Source: Tetrahymena thermophila SB210
Lineage: Eukaryota > Ciliophora > Oligohymenophorea > Hymenostomatida > Tetrahymenidae
NCBI RefSeq assembly: GCF_000189635.1
Contig: NW_002476413.1
Span: 62,001-126,000, forward strand
Length of the DNA stretch: 64,000 nt
Direction of reading: 5' to 3'
Shown: piece after piece, positions 13,177 through 27,300 of the stretch
How the letters are laid out: each line of letters opens with the position of its first letter
Position numbering within the stretch: position 1 is the first letter of the stretch
Program-made: the position numbers and the translations under genes
The notes under the pieces: generated by a model
Told to the model about the DNA's origin: nothing
The model's input: the letters and a program-made list of their open reading frames with translations, nothing else
Database searches by the model: none

Positions 13177-16100
13177 TCAAAGATTGATTTCATTATTAAC
13201 TTTTTGTTTTATAAATATTTTGGATTTAACCATATTAAATCTAATAGTTATTATAAATTGCCAGATAAAGTAAATAAAATGAAGTATTAATTAAATAATA
13301 AGAGCAATCGAAGTTATTATAGATAGACTACTAGAGCTTGTCCCTACTTTATTCTAATCATTTTTTAAAAAGCATATAAGAGCAATTAGTGATAATATAA
13401 ATATAGTAATTATTCTCTTTAGCAATTAAAATTAGTATTCAGCTTTCTACTTAAATGGTTGATGCTATTTAATTAATATACTCTCAATACCTATTATCAT
13501 ATGCAATGCTAAACATTAAGAAATGCCTTATCTTCCATAAATAATAATAAGTATAGTAGTTGCTTTACGTATTAATATTATTATGTAAAAGATATTTTAA
13601 TTAGTTTTTTATCTCCATCTAAAGAAAATCTAGTTTACATGACTTTTGTTTTGGAGGATATTTTAATAGATAGTAATAATTAAAAAAAATCCACAAATTC
13701 CTATAAATATTAATGCTATTATAGTACCCAATATGTTAACAAAATCTTAATTTTCTATATTATAAAATTAAAGCAAGGCTGATATCAAAAACTATTTAAA
13801 TGTTATTAAACCTAGACCTATAATTATATTGAAAAAGTAATTTTCTTTATACAAAATAAATTGTATTATTATTAATTTTTATATGCCCTAATTCCTGTTA
13901 ACAATTAGCTTAGAAATTAAGAAAATAATGAAAGATAGAAACCAAATACAAACTAGAGGTATTATGTTTGAAAATATAAGAGTGTCAACACTGTAAAAAT
14001 TAAATTTAGTTGGAGCTTCTGAATTAATATTTTTAATAGCTGGCAAATTGCTAAAATTTGCAAATCCAAATATATGAAGAATCTAGCAAACCAGTTAAGG
14101 ATATTCAATATTTAAAAACAATAAATAATTTATTAGCTGTAGCAAATCAAAAAAATGAACTAACTAATATAGTTACCCTGTAAGAACCATTAAGATAGTT
14201 AGTAATGATATTCCCAAGCTAATTGAGTCAGAAATTTCACTTTTTTATTATGAATCTGGAGATTAAATTTAATTTATATATTCAATTACACTAGTTTAAT
14301 TTTAATACTATTGCAAATTTGGAAGTGGACCTTAAACTTAGTTTACACTTAAAGCCGCTTCATTTTTATCAAGCACATCATTATGCTTTGGTATTAATAA
14401 TTAAATATTCATATTAGCAATATTCTGGTTAGTCCTAATTGCTATTTAGAAATATTAATTTTGTAAAATTTATAGCTGATTTTTGATAGGAACAATTTAG
14501 TAAGTATAATTTTTAAAAGTATTATTAAGGGAATCATAAACTTAAATTTGCCAATCGCTATATTCAGAGATTTTAACTTAGCGATCAAACTAAACTATTA
14601 CTTTTATCAAGTAAGTATCTCCTACCTTGGTTACATCTTAAGAAATCAAAAGAGAAGGTATTGCTCCAATGTTACTTTTTTAGCAATTAGATTTATAATT
14701 TTCACTATTAACTAATTTTTATATAAATTAATTCAGTCAATTGATCAAGAAATATTTTAAATATTAAAGGAAATTTTTTTAAAAATTAAATTGTTAGTTG
14801 ATAAAAAAAATTACTTTAACTTAGAGTACAATTAAAACCTTGTTCTATTTAACAATTTAAAGAACATCCATCTCCGTTAATAAGATTTCCATCATCGCAT
14901 TATATAACTGACCTAGCAAAAGTATACTATGTTAAATTAGCTTAACTTATAAAACCTTTACCACAACTCTCTTCACAAAACCCAGATGTTTTATTTAATT
15001 TAAATCCTTACAAGCCATAGCAATACTTACAGGAATTACTTTGGTCTAAAAAATATCCATAGCTATTTGGGCACTATAAACATTAACCATTTAAAATAGC
15101 ATATCCTTTATATGAGCAATCACCACAAGAAGAATCTGGCTGCAAGTACAAAGGAGATTAGCAAGAGAGACAATTATTATTTTAGTTTCCATTACAGCTT
15201 AGACAACTCGAATCACAAGGTTAGCAGGTACTAAAAGTATCTAAAAATTGATTTTTTTAGCATTCACATAATTAACTTTTATTTGATATAATTAAATTAT
15301 TGATACAACTTTAACAACTAAATTCATTTGTACAAGAAGAACAACTTGAGTGACAATTTTTACAAGTGTTTGATTTCTAATCAACAAATTAGTGTGATAG
15401 ACATTTTCCACATAACCTATTTGAATCTGAATAGAATGCTAGATTTTAATTGCATGTAATGCAACTATTACTGTTCGAGCATGTAGCACAACTCAAATCA
15501 CAAGCTTAACAAGTATTAGAGTTATCTAAATATTAATTAGAAGCACAACCGCATAATAAATTTTAACCTAGTGAAGTTAAAGTAGGAGCACAATTAATAC
15601 AACTATATGAGTTAATACAAGTTGAGCAAGACTTATCACAAGGTTTACATTAATTTGTTTAGTAATCAAAATAACCATTGGTGCAACCACATAATTAATT
15701 TTTACCTAGTTAAAGTAACTATCCAGAACATGATTAGCAACTCTAAGCATTCAAGCATGATTTACAAGTTGCATCACAATTTTGGCAGATATTGGTTGAA
15801 GTATCAACGAATTAGTTGCTTTAGCAATTTCCACATAAAGAATTAATATTACTAAGAAAAGATAAACCTTAAGTGCATGTGCTACAACTGGTTGCATTTA
15901 TACAGGTTACACAACTTTTATCACACTATTTACAATTATTTGAATTATCAAGATAGAATCCACTACTGCACCCACATAATTAACTATTTGGAATTTAAAT
16001 TAATCCTGTTGCACAAGATTAGCAGCTTCCTTAATTTTAGCAAGATGCACATGTTTTATCACAAGCCTGACATGAATTTGTTAATTAATTAAAATAGAAG

Positions 16101-19100
16101 CCTAAATTGCATGAACATAATTAATTTTTTGAAAATTAAACTAAATTAGTAATGCAAGAATCACAGCTATTTGAATTAGAACAGGTGGCACAAGATTAAT
16201 CGCAATGTTAACAAATATTTGATGAGTCAACATAATTATTAATTGGACATTTTCCACATAAAGAATTTGATGTATTTGACAAAAATGATAAACTTCCAGA
16301 ACATGTTTTACAACTGTTTGCTTCAAGGCATTCTGAACAGCTAGAATCACAATTTTAACAAAAATTTTATGAATTTAAAAATTAATTTTATTAGCATGAA
16401 CACAATTTCCCTGTTCCAATCGGGCTAAATGTAGGAGCACAAATATCACAAGAGGCTGAATCTTAACAAGTTTTACAGCTTTTATCACATTTCAAACAGC
16501 TGTTGGTAGAGGAATCAAAGTAATAACCACTAATATGACACCCACATAATTAGCCCTATCCTATTTAAGTTAAATTATTTTTACAAGTATCACAACTTGA
16601 GGAGTTTGAGCATTCCTAACAGCTAAAATCACAAATTTAGCATTAAAATTGACTGTTCATAAAATATCCAGTTTTGCAGGTACATAAATTGTTATAAACT
16701 GAAAAATTTGAATTTGAAGGACAAGAGTTGCAGCTTGTAGCATTTGAACATGTAAGACAGCTTTTATCGCAAGGAGTGCATTTATATGATGTTAAATCTA
16801 AATAAGTACCATCTAAACAAGCACATAACTAGTTTTACCCAATAAAATTTAAATTATTTTTGCAACTACTGCAGCTATTTGCGTTAGAGCAGGATGAGCA
16901 TACTTAATTACAAGACTGGCAGGTATTTGAGGTATCAACAAATTAATTAGGTTAGCATATTCCACAGAGAGAATTAAACTAATATATGAGGGATAACCCT
17001 TATTTACATGATGTACAACTTGAAGCATTTTAGCAAGTTAAACAACTAGAATCACATTTTTAGCAATTATTTTAGTTATCTAAGTAGTAACTACCTTAGC
17101 ATCCGCATAGCTAACCTGTTCCAAAAGAAAGCAGATTTGGAGCACATGAATCACAGCTTATTTAATTTGAGCAAGTTAAACAACTTCTGTCACAAGATTG
17201 GCACCTTCTAGTAGAATAATTGAAAAAATATCCAGTTTAACAAATACATAATTATCCTATAACCAAACTTTAGAGATTATCTATACAAGAGTCGCAGCTT
17301 AAAGAATTAGAACATGAACCACAAGTTAGATCACAATTTTAGCAAGTGTTATTTGATGTTAAAAATTAATTAGGAGTACAGCCACATAGCTAAGAAGGGC
17401 TTACTTATGTCATAGTAGGAATACAGGTATCGCAGCTAGAAGAGTTTGAACAAGATTTGCAGCTTTTGTCACAAGCCTTGCATGCTAAAGATGAATCAAG
17501 ATACTAACCAATTTAACACCCACACAACTAGTTGTCAAGAGGAATTAAGCCATTATAACACAATATACAGCTAGTACCATTTAAACAAGTTTAGCATGTT
17601 TAATCACAATTTTAACATGTATTATTGCTTGCTAAAAATTAATTAGCTTTACATCCACATAAGTTACTTGTATTTAAAGGAATCATAGTATCAGTACATT
17701 AATCACAACTAGAGGCGTTAGAACACAGCTTACAACTACTATCACAAATTTAACACTAATAATTATTTGTATTTAGGAAATATCCAGCTTTACATCCACA
17801 TAACAAGCCTTGCCCAATTAAAGTTAGATTATTTTTGCATTTATCGCAACTGGTAGAATTTGAACAAGTAGAACAACTTATATCACAGTTCTAACAATTG
17901 AATAGACTAACTAAAAATTAGTTACTTTTGCATCCACAAATTGAATTTTTACCAAGTGAACTCATAGTATTATTAACACAAGAATCGCAGCTTGTTGAGT
18001 TCGAGCAAGAAGAACATGTTAAATCACAAGATTTACAAGAATTTGATGAACTATCTAAGTATTGACCAGTTGGACATTGACAGTATTTACCTGTTGCAAG
18101 TTACAACGATGCATTGATGCATGTATCACAGCTAGTTGAATTTGAACATGTTGCACAACTCGAGTTACATTATTAGCACTGATTATTATTATCTAAAAAT
18201 TAGTTACTTTTGCATCCACATAATTAATTTATTCCTATTGGTGTCTACGTAATAGCACATTTTATGCAGCTAGTCGCATTCAAGCATGATTAACAACTTT
18301 AATCACATTATTTGCATGAATTAGTCACAGAATCTAAGTATTCTCCATCTTAACATCCACAAAGTTAGCCAACACCAAGTAATTTAAGATTAAGAGGACA
18401 AGAATCACAGCTAGTAGCATTTGAACAACTTAGACAAAGAGAGTTGCATGCTTAGCATTTATATGAACTATTTAAAAATTAGTTGCTTGCACATCCACAT
18501 AATTTATTTATTCCTAAAGATTTGAAAGTTGTGGCACACGTAGCACAACTTGTTGAATTTGTACAAGATGAACAACTTATATCACACTATTTGCAAGACT
18601 TTGTAATAGGATCAAGATATTAATTACCATTACATCCACATAATTAATTATTTCCTAGACTTTATAATCCTGTTATGCAAAACTCACAGCTAGTGGCATT
18701 TTAACACTGCGAACAGGTTGAATCACAGTCTTAGCATTAATTTTAACTATTTAAAAATTAATTATATGGGCATCCACATAGATTATTTCCAAGAAGTTTG
18801 AGATTATTAGCACATTTAATACAACTTGATGAATTAGAGCAGCTTTAACATCTTGAATCACATTTTTAACAAATTCCAGAACTTAAATAAAAGCCATCTA
18901 CACAAGAAGTGCAACTATTCGCATTACTACAAGTAGAACAGTTATTACTGCATGCTTAACAAGTATTTGTTGTAATATTAATATACTAATTTGATGAGCA
19001 TTTTCCACATAATGAGTTTGAACCTGTAAGTAATGATAGATTAAGAGCACATGTTGTACAACTTATTGCGTTAGAACAACTTGTACAGCTTTAATCACAG

Positions 19101-20344
19101 TTTTAACAAGTATTTTAGTTGTTTAAAAATTAGTTTGCCTTACAACCACAAAGTTAATTTACTCCTAAAGATATTAAATTAGAAGCACATATAATACAAC
19201 TAGTTGAATTAGAACATGTCTAACACGTTTTATCACAATTAGAGCAGGTATTAGTCAAATAGTTGATATATTTACCATCTTGGCAACCACAAATACCTCC
19301 ACTCAAAATTAAGTCATTTTAGCAACCTGTGCAGTTATTTAAACTTGAGCACCCGTTACATAAATTATTACAAGGTTAACAATTACCATTATTATCTATA
19401 TAATTATTACCAGAACATATACAGGAATTGCTATTTGGTTATTATGTATAACCTGAAGCACATGACAAACAATTTGTTGGATTATCTTAACAACTATCAC
19501 ATGATTAATCACACTACTAACAATAATAACCGCTACTCTCATGGCTATTATGACCACTGTGACTATATGTTTCTAGATAATATCCTGTTTTGCATTATCT
19601 GCATCCATCTTACCAACAATATCCTTACAAGCAATTATTACAATATGAGCTAAAATCTAAAATTCTTTTCTCATTATTTTAATTAATTAACGATTGGCTA
19701 GAATCGTCCAATTAATTAATTTTCTTTTTTAAATCTAGATTAAATTAAGAATCACTCAAACTGCAAGAAAAACTTAAATTAAAAAAAAAATAAGATTGAT
19801 ATGTATCCCAATAAATAAAAAATATACCTTTGAAGGTTAATTTAATTAAATTCAGTTTTACTCAATTATATTGACATCAAATTTAATGAAATCTTAATAA
19901 ATTCACTTTTTATTATGTTTAAAGGTACTTTTACTTGAATCTAGTCATAATCACTATCAGATAACTATTTTATAGAGTATTCTAAACTTTCATCATCTTA
20001 TGATACAGTTAAATTTATTTATTTGACTCTATTTATAAAAAAAATATATTTTCAATTGATAAAATTATTTATTTTTAATCATTACTTATTTTTTGGAATG
20101 GAAAATGAAGCTGTGCAAACTCCATTAAACTTTTCCATCAATTTAGGAAATTAAGAAATAAATTAAAATTTTTGGCTTGACAAATATGAGCTGGTCATCT
20201 CTAGATCTAATTTTAATATGTTTCCAAATGCATTTTATTATGAGACTATTCATAAAAACTTGATTTTAATAAAAATTTTATAAAAATTTTAATACTTATA
20301 AAATGTAGTGCAAATAATATGCTGAAGAGGTATTCTTTAGTCAT
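13177..20344 (-). CDS. Giant furin-like Cys-rich polytopic membrane protein B (tandem copy 2)
   Basis: Five exons give 2294 aa: 20296-20344, 20086-20245, 19828-20028, 14821-19760 and 13177-14711 (introns 50, 57, 67 and 109 bp; same phases as copy A). The 49-nt first exon encodes a clear signal-peptide core ('MTKEYLFSILFALHFI'). The N-terminal domain aligns with copy A (a conserved 'RIL' precedes the first Cys block). About 31 furin-like repeats of ~47 aa follow, the largest number of the three copies. The first Cys block carries an unusual His/Ser-rich insert ('YSHSGHNSHESSGYY', near nt 19540). One DUF4215 unit ('CDDGNLINGDGCSLNC') sits near nt 14860-14910. The C-terminus has the same linker and about eight membrane segments. 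Stop TGA is at 13177-13179. The role is inferred, as for copy A: a large multi-pass surface protein with a Cys-rich ectodomain. Confidence 0.85.
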
Positions 20345-21376
20345 TTATCTAGGTATATTAATTTAAAAGTTTATTTTTTTTTATTTTTTTATTTATTAAT
20401 ATAGCAATATCAAAAACTTAAAAAGTACCCAAATTTATATCTTTTGTTAAACAATATAAAAAAACTCATTTATTTAACCTTAAAAACTCAAGAAGTAGTT
20501 ATTTAAATCAATTAATTTAAAAAATTCTTGAATTTCTTTTTTATGGATAAAAAGTAAATGAAGTGATAGGCTTTGAAAGGCTATAAATATGACGTATTTA
20601 TTCAAATAATCAATATTTCTATTAAATACTAAACAAAAATAATATTATAAATTATTTATTATTAGAATTTCATTGTAAAATTTAGATATTTCAATTCTTA
20701 AATTTTACAAAATCTTATAAAGATTAAAGTTTAAAAAAATGAAAGATTAAATATTTTTGTATACTTTTATGATTAAAATTGCAAGAACTTAGATTTGACT
20801 TATTATTGTATATTAGTACTTTTTTTTATTTTAAAAAAGTATTTCATATATTAAAAAGTCATAAAAGATACAATATTTATAATCTGATAATTACAATTTA
20901 GTAGCCATCACTTTTGAGAGATTAAGTGTAAAATAAAAGTCGAATTTCTTATTTTAATTAATTCTTATAAAAGAAAAAAAGTTTAATGTAAGTTAGAATT
21001 TGTTAAAATTGACATCACCAGAATTAAATAATTGTAATTAAGTAACCTTATTTTTATTAATATTCAATGATTTAAAATTTTAGTTTACACAAAATATCTT
21101 ATTGATTTACTTTAATAAAAATGTCTTTAAAAATAATCTCTCTTATGATAATTTTTTGAAATTATTTTTTATTTGCAACAAATTTTTTAATAAAATTACT
21201 CATCCTACTTAATATTATAAAATATGATAAGTAATTATGTTTATTATATTTAAATATGAATCTTATTTGAAGTTAAAATACTATTTTATGTTAAAAGTAT
21301 AAAATTATTTTACTATTTAATTCAAAACTTATCAAAAAATGTAAAAAATTCATACAATATAGCTAAAATTTTTTTT
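20345..21376. other. AT-rich intergenic spacer between Cys-rich copies B and C
   Basis: About 1 kb of AT-rich sequence with poly-T and poly-A runs. It is the presumed promoter of copy B and 3' UTR of copy C. I see no gene in it. Confidence 0.55.
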
Positions 21377-24300
21377 TCATAAAAATAATTCAGGCTTTGT
21401 CTTAGCAACTTTTAAATTTATAGCTTTTACTTATTTAAAATAAGTAATGATAGTTATAATAGATTGCCTAATGAAATATACTAAATGAATTAGTAATTAG
21501 ACAATCAGTAAGAATGAGGTTATGAAGGAAAGAGTTTTTTATCCAGTTTTAAGTGAGTTTGAGTCTTCAATTGAAAATGCTATTAGAGCTATGAATGTCA
21601 AAATTAAAAGCATCAAAACTCTTTTTAGTACTTAAAATTTATTTTCAAAATTTTATTTGAATGGTTTTTGCTATTAAAATATAACAGTTTCAATGCCTAA
21701 GATTAAATGAAGTGCCAAACATTGTGAGATCCCTGAGCGACCATACAAGATAACAAAGATATTTATCGTTTTTCTTATTATTATGATCAAATATATAAAT
21801 TCTTTTCTTGTCTTTAACTTCCAATCAAGGAATATTTATAAACCAGAGCTATTTTTAGCAAGCAATAAATTCTTGTATGAAATACAAATGATAAATAGAC
21901 CACACAATCCTGCAACAACTAAAGAAAAGATAAAACCTAGAATATTTAAAAAGCTGCTAAGATCATAATTATACATTTAGAGTAGAGTAGATAACAAAAA
22001 CATCTAGTATGTTACCAGACCTAATCCTATAATTATATTAAAGAAGAAGTTATCTTTGTAAGTCTTTATTCTCCTCATAATTATATTAGAAGGAGACGTA
22101 TTATTTTTTATTATTAACTTAGAAATTAAATATAGAGCAAATGATAAAAACCAGATACAAACAATAGGTATTATATTTGAGAAGATAAAAGTGTCAACAT
22201 TATAAAAATTGAATTTCTAAGGAGCTAAAGTGTTTGAATTTTGTAATGTAGGGAATGTATCAAAGTTAGCAAACCCAAAAGTATGAAGTATCTAGCAAAC
22301 TAGATAAGGATAATCAATATTTAGATATACTAGATAGTAAACAAACTATAGTAAATCATAAAAATGAACTAAGTAAAATAATTGACCAGTTACCAAAAGT
22401 AATATCATTAAAACAAATATACCAATACTTATAGATTCAGATAATTAACTTCTCTTCAAAGAATCAGGAGATTATAATTATTGTGTATAAACTTAAATGT
22501 TTTCTGCATATTTATTTTATTTTGATATATTTGGTAAATAACTTTAAGCTTACTGTTAATTCAAAACAGCCTTATTTGAGTCTATGACATCCTTTACTTA
22601 AGGTATAATTAGTATAATTGACATATTAGTTATATTTTAATCTGTTCTAAATACTAATTAAAACTACTAGTCTTGTATACTTTTTAGTTAGCTTTTAGTT
22701 GGTACAATTTAGTAGGTATAGTTTGTAAAAGTGTTATTAAACTTATCAATAACTTTTATCTGCCAATTACTATAATCATTAATTTTAACTTGCCTGTCAA
22801 ATGTTATAAAACCCTTTATCATGTAAGAATTTCCTATTTCAGTAATATCTTACTAAATAACTAAATAAGGAGTAGCTCCTATGTAATTGTAAGTACATTA
22901 AGAAATTTTATTCTAAGAAATGTTTGCTAATTTTAAAAAATAATTTTTTTAAACTGATATTTTGAGGAATAAAATAAACATTAATTTTTTTAAATAAACT
23001 CTATTTTAATATCTTAAAAATACTTATTTAATTTTATTATTCCAAATAATAAAATCTAAAGAATAAATAATTATTTTATAAGGAATCAATTTTTAAGAAA
23101 ATAAATAAAATATGGAAAATTAATTTTATCAAAAAATTTTACCTTGAATAAGCTTGCAAGTATAATCCTTTTCTATTTGACATGTACTTGAGCAACCATC
23201 ATCTTCTAATAAGTTTCCATCATCGCATTAGATACTAGATTTTGCATATTGATATTATTTATAATTTTAATCATTTACATACCCTTTCCCACATATTTCT
23301 TCACACACACCTGCATATTGATTGTAGGTAAAACCATTTAATCCATAGCAGTATTAACATTTCAAATTTAAATCCAAAAAATACCCTAAATTTGATGGAC
23401 ACATTAAACATTTACCACTTATTATAATATAATTCTTATTTGAGCAATCTCCACAAGTTTGATCAGGTTATAAGAATAAAGGAACACTACAAGATTAACA
23501 ATTATTGGCTTAACCTCCACTGCATGTGGCACAGCTTTTATCACAATTTTGACAAGTTATACTTTTATCTAAATATTAATTATTATTACATTCACATAGC
23601 TTGGTTTTTCCATTAAAAATTAAATTGTTTACGCATTTAGTGCAGCTATATTCATTCATACAAGAAGAACAAGTTGAATTACAATTTAAACATGTATTTG
23701 TATTTTAATCAATAAATTAATTACTTTAGCATTTTCCACACAGCTTATTTTAATATGAAATAAATGATAAACCGCTTAGGCAAGTATTGCAACTTGTAGA
23801 GTCTACACAAGTAAAGCAACTTAAATCACAAGATTAACAAGTATTTTTGCTATTTAAAAAAGTATTTCCAATACAACCACAGAGTTAATTTTTTCCCAAC
23901 AATATTTATGTAGGAGCACATGTAGTACAGCTAATTGAGTTAGAACATGTTGAGCAACTTTTATCACAGCTTTTACATATATTTGCTTATACATCAAGAT
24001 ATTATCCACTCAAACATCCACATAGTTAATTACTTCCCAAAGAAACTAAGTTTGATACACAAGTAGAGCAACTAGTTTGATTTTAACATGTCAAACAAGT
24101 TATATTACAATTTTTACAAGTATTTGTTGATATATCAATAAATTGATTAATTAGACAATTTCCACATAATGAGTTAGAGTCTTTTAGAAAATGCAAGTTT
24201 TATGAACAAGTAATACAGCTATTTGAATTTTAGCATGTAGAACAGCTTTTATCACAGCTTTTACAGTTATTTTGCTCATCTAAATATTATCCGTTTGGAC

Positions 24301-27300
24301 AACCACATAATTAGCCTTTGCCTAAAGAAATCAAGTTTGGAGGACAAATATCGCAACTAGTAGCGTCTGAACAAGCTTTACAACTTTTATTGCAAATTTG
24401 GCACGTATTTGAGTTTTTATTTAGGAAATAGCCTTAGGGACAGTCACATAGTTATCCAGGACCTAGAGAAACTAAATTATTAATGCAGGAGCTACAACTT
24501 TATGCGCTCAAGCAAGTACCACAAGTTGTGTTGCAAGGTAAGCATGTATTTGTCTATATATTTAGGTATTAATTACTTGCACATTTACCACAAATAGAAT
24601 TTGAGTTTGAAAGGAAGGATAAACCAATCGCACAAATTAAACAGCTTGTAGAGTCGTTGCATGTTGAACAACTTTAATCACAATTTTAACATTCATATTA
24701 ATTGTTGATAAACTAATTAGAATCGCAAGCACATAATTAGTTAGTCCCTTGAGATTTATAAGTTGAAGCACAAGTTTAACAACTAGTAGAATTTAAACAA
24801 GTGTTACAACTTTTATTACAAGGAAAACAAGTAGTTGATAAGAAATCCAAATATTAGTTATTTTAACAACCACAAAGACTATTTTAACCTTTTTAAATCA
24901 AATTATTAATACAAGAACTACAACTGCTTGAGTTTAAGCATGTATTACAGCTTGAATCACAATTTTAGCAAATATTATCAATGTCTAAAAATTAATTTGC
25001 TTTGCATCCACATAATAAATTAGGGCCTAAAGAAATCTAATTAGAAGAACATGTGTCGCAACTTGAATTATTTGAGCATGTTGAGCAACTCTTATCACAT
25101 GGCTGACATTTTATTTTTTGAAAATCGAGATAAAATCCAGCTTTGCAAGTACATAATTAATTACTAGAAATTTAAACAAGATTATTAACACAAATTTTAC
25201 AACTTGAAGACTCTAGGCAAGCCGCGCAAGTCTAGTCACAATCTTAGCAAGTGTTATTTTAATTAGCAAACTAATTGCTCTCACACAATCCACATAATGA
25301 ATTTGAACTTAAAAGAAAAAAAAAACCTGAAGCACAGCTACTACAACTTTTATCGTTTTTACATGTAGAGCAACTTGAGTCGCAATTTTAACATGTTATT
25401 TTATCAGTCAAAAATTAATTGTTTAGACAACCACACAAATTTCCTGCCCCTAAGGAAATAAGCCCATCAATACAAGCATCACAACTATTAGCACTAGAAC
25501 ATTATGAACAGGTATTGTTACATATATAGCATGTATTTGTTTAACTATTTAAATAATATCCAACATTACACCCACAAAGATTATTAGGTAGTAGAATAAG
25601 GTTATCAGCACAAGCATCACAACTGTTAGAATTAGAACAAGTTGCACAAGTAGAATTACAATTTTAGCAAGTACCACTGCTTGTTAAGAATTATTTTTTA
25701 CTACAACCACATAGTTAGTTTGGACCAATTGATGTCATGGTAGGAGCACAAGTATTGCAGCTTTTTGAATCTGAACATGTTGAACAAGTTTTATCACAAG
25801 ATAAACATTAAATAGTTTAAGAGTTTAGATATTACCCGTTTTTACATCCACATAATTGCCTAGATCCTAACATAACTAAATTACCTGAACAAGAGTCACA
25901 AGATGTTGCATTTGAGCATGAACTGCAAGTGAAATCACAATTTTGGCAAGTAGCTTAGTCATTTACAAATTAATTACTTGGGCACCCACATAACATATTT
26001 GGTCCAAGAATTATCAAATTTGAAACACAAGCGTTACAGCTTGTATTATCTGAGCAAGAACTGCAAGTTCTGTTACATTATTAGCATGTGTTATTTTGAC
26101 TATTAAGAAAAAAACCTATTTTACAACCACAAAGCTAACTCGAGCTAAGAGGAGTCAAATTATTTGCACAAGTATTGCAACTACTAGAGTTAGAACAAGT
26201 TGCACAACTAGAATCACAGCTTTAGCAAGTATTTGAACTGCTCAAAAATTGATTATCTAAGCATCCACATAGCTAAGAATTACTTAAGAAAACCATAGTA
26301 GGAGCACATGTTTTACAGATATCTGCATTAGAACATGTTTAACAACTTGAATTACAATTATAGCAGGTATTATTTGGGTCAATGTACTAATTACTTTTAC
26401 AAAATCCACATTAACCACTACCAATTTAAGTTAAATATTATCCAAAAATACAAGAAGTGCAAGTTGAAGGAGTATATTAGCAAGTTTAACAAGGCGAAGT
26501 ACATTAAACACAAGATCTATTATTAAACTAATCATATATCAACACATATCCATCATAGCAAACTGTGCATCCATATACGCTACAATACTGGGAATCACAG
26601 AATTTGCAAGTATTGGATCTATCGTTATCCTTTAATTTCCTTACTCTGATTCTATAAACTTTTTTAGTTTGATCTTTTATTTTAGTGCTTCTTTACTATG
26701 TTGATAAGTAAACCATTTATGCTTGATAATCTAAAGACTGACATTCAAGCCTTTAATTTAAATATAAGTTATTAAATAATACTAATTAATTTTTTTTTAC
26801 TTGTTTAATAGTAATCCATTGAATTTTAAATTTTTATTAGTTTAAGACTTCATTTGTAGTACTAAATGATTATTTTATTCATAATGTAAAGGAACTAATA
26901 CTTTTAATATGCTATATTTTTAGTTATTTTCTATTTAATAGGATAATGTTTAGCTCTCAATTGAAATAATCAAATCAGAGATTACATCAATCCTACATTT
27001 TTATTTATTTATTAAAAAAATATTTTAATTATGTAAAAAAAATAATTAGAAATGTTTTATCAAAAGTAAAATTAAATTTAAAAGTTTATGGCTATTTTAA
27101 CTATAAAATAATTAATAATTGTACTTGCTAATTAAAAATAATTTAATCAATATATGATTTAACAATTTAAATTCAATTATTGAAATTTTTTAATCATAAT
27201 CTATTTGAAAAGATGTTCAAAAAAAGAGTTAAACATAATAAAGTAAGTTCAAAGAGCTAAATTTGCTTTTAGTTATTAATTTTTTTGTAAAATTTAGATT

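Noticed and set aside
6835..26640. Regularly spaced short repeats that could suggest a CRISPR array or satellite DNA
   Set aside because: The ~141-145-bp periodicity is codon-level repetition of furin-like Cys units in three large ORFs; the repeats are imperfect and translate coherently.
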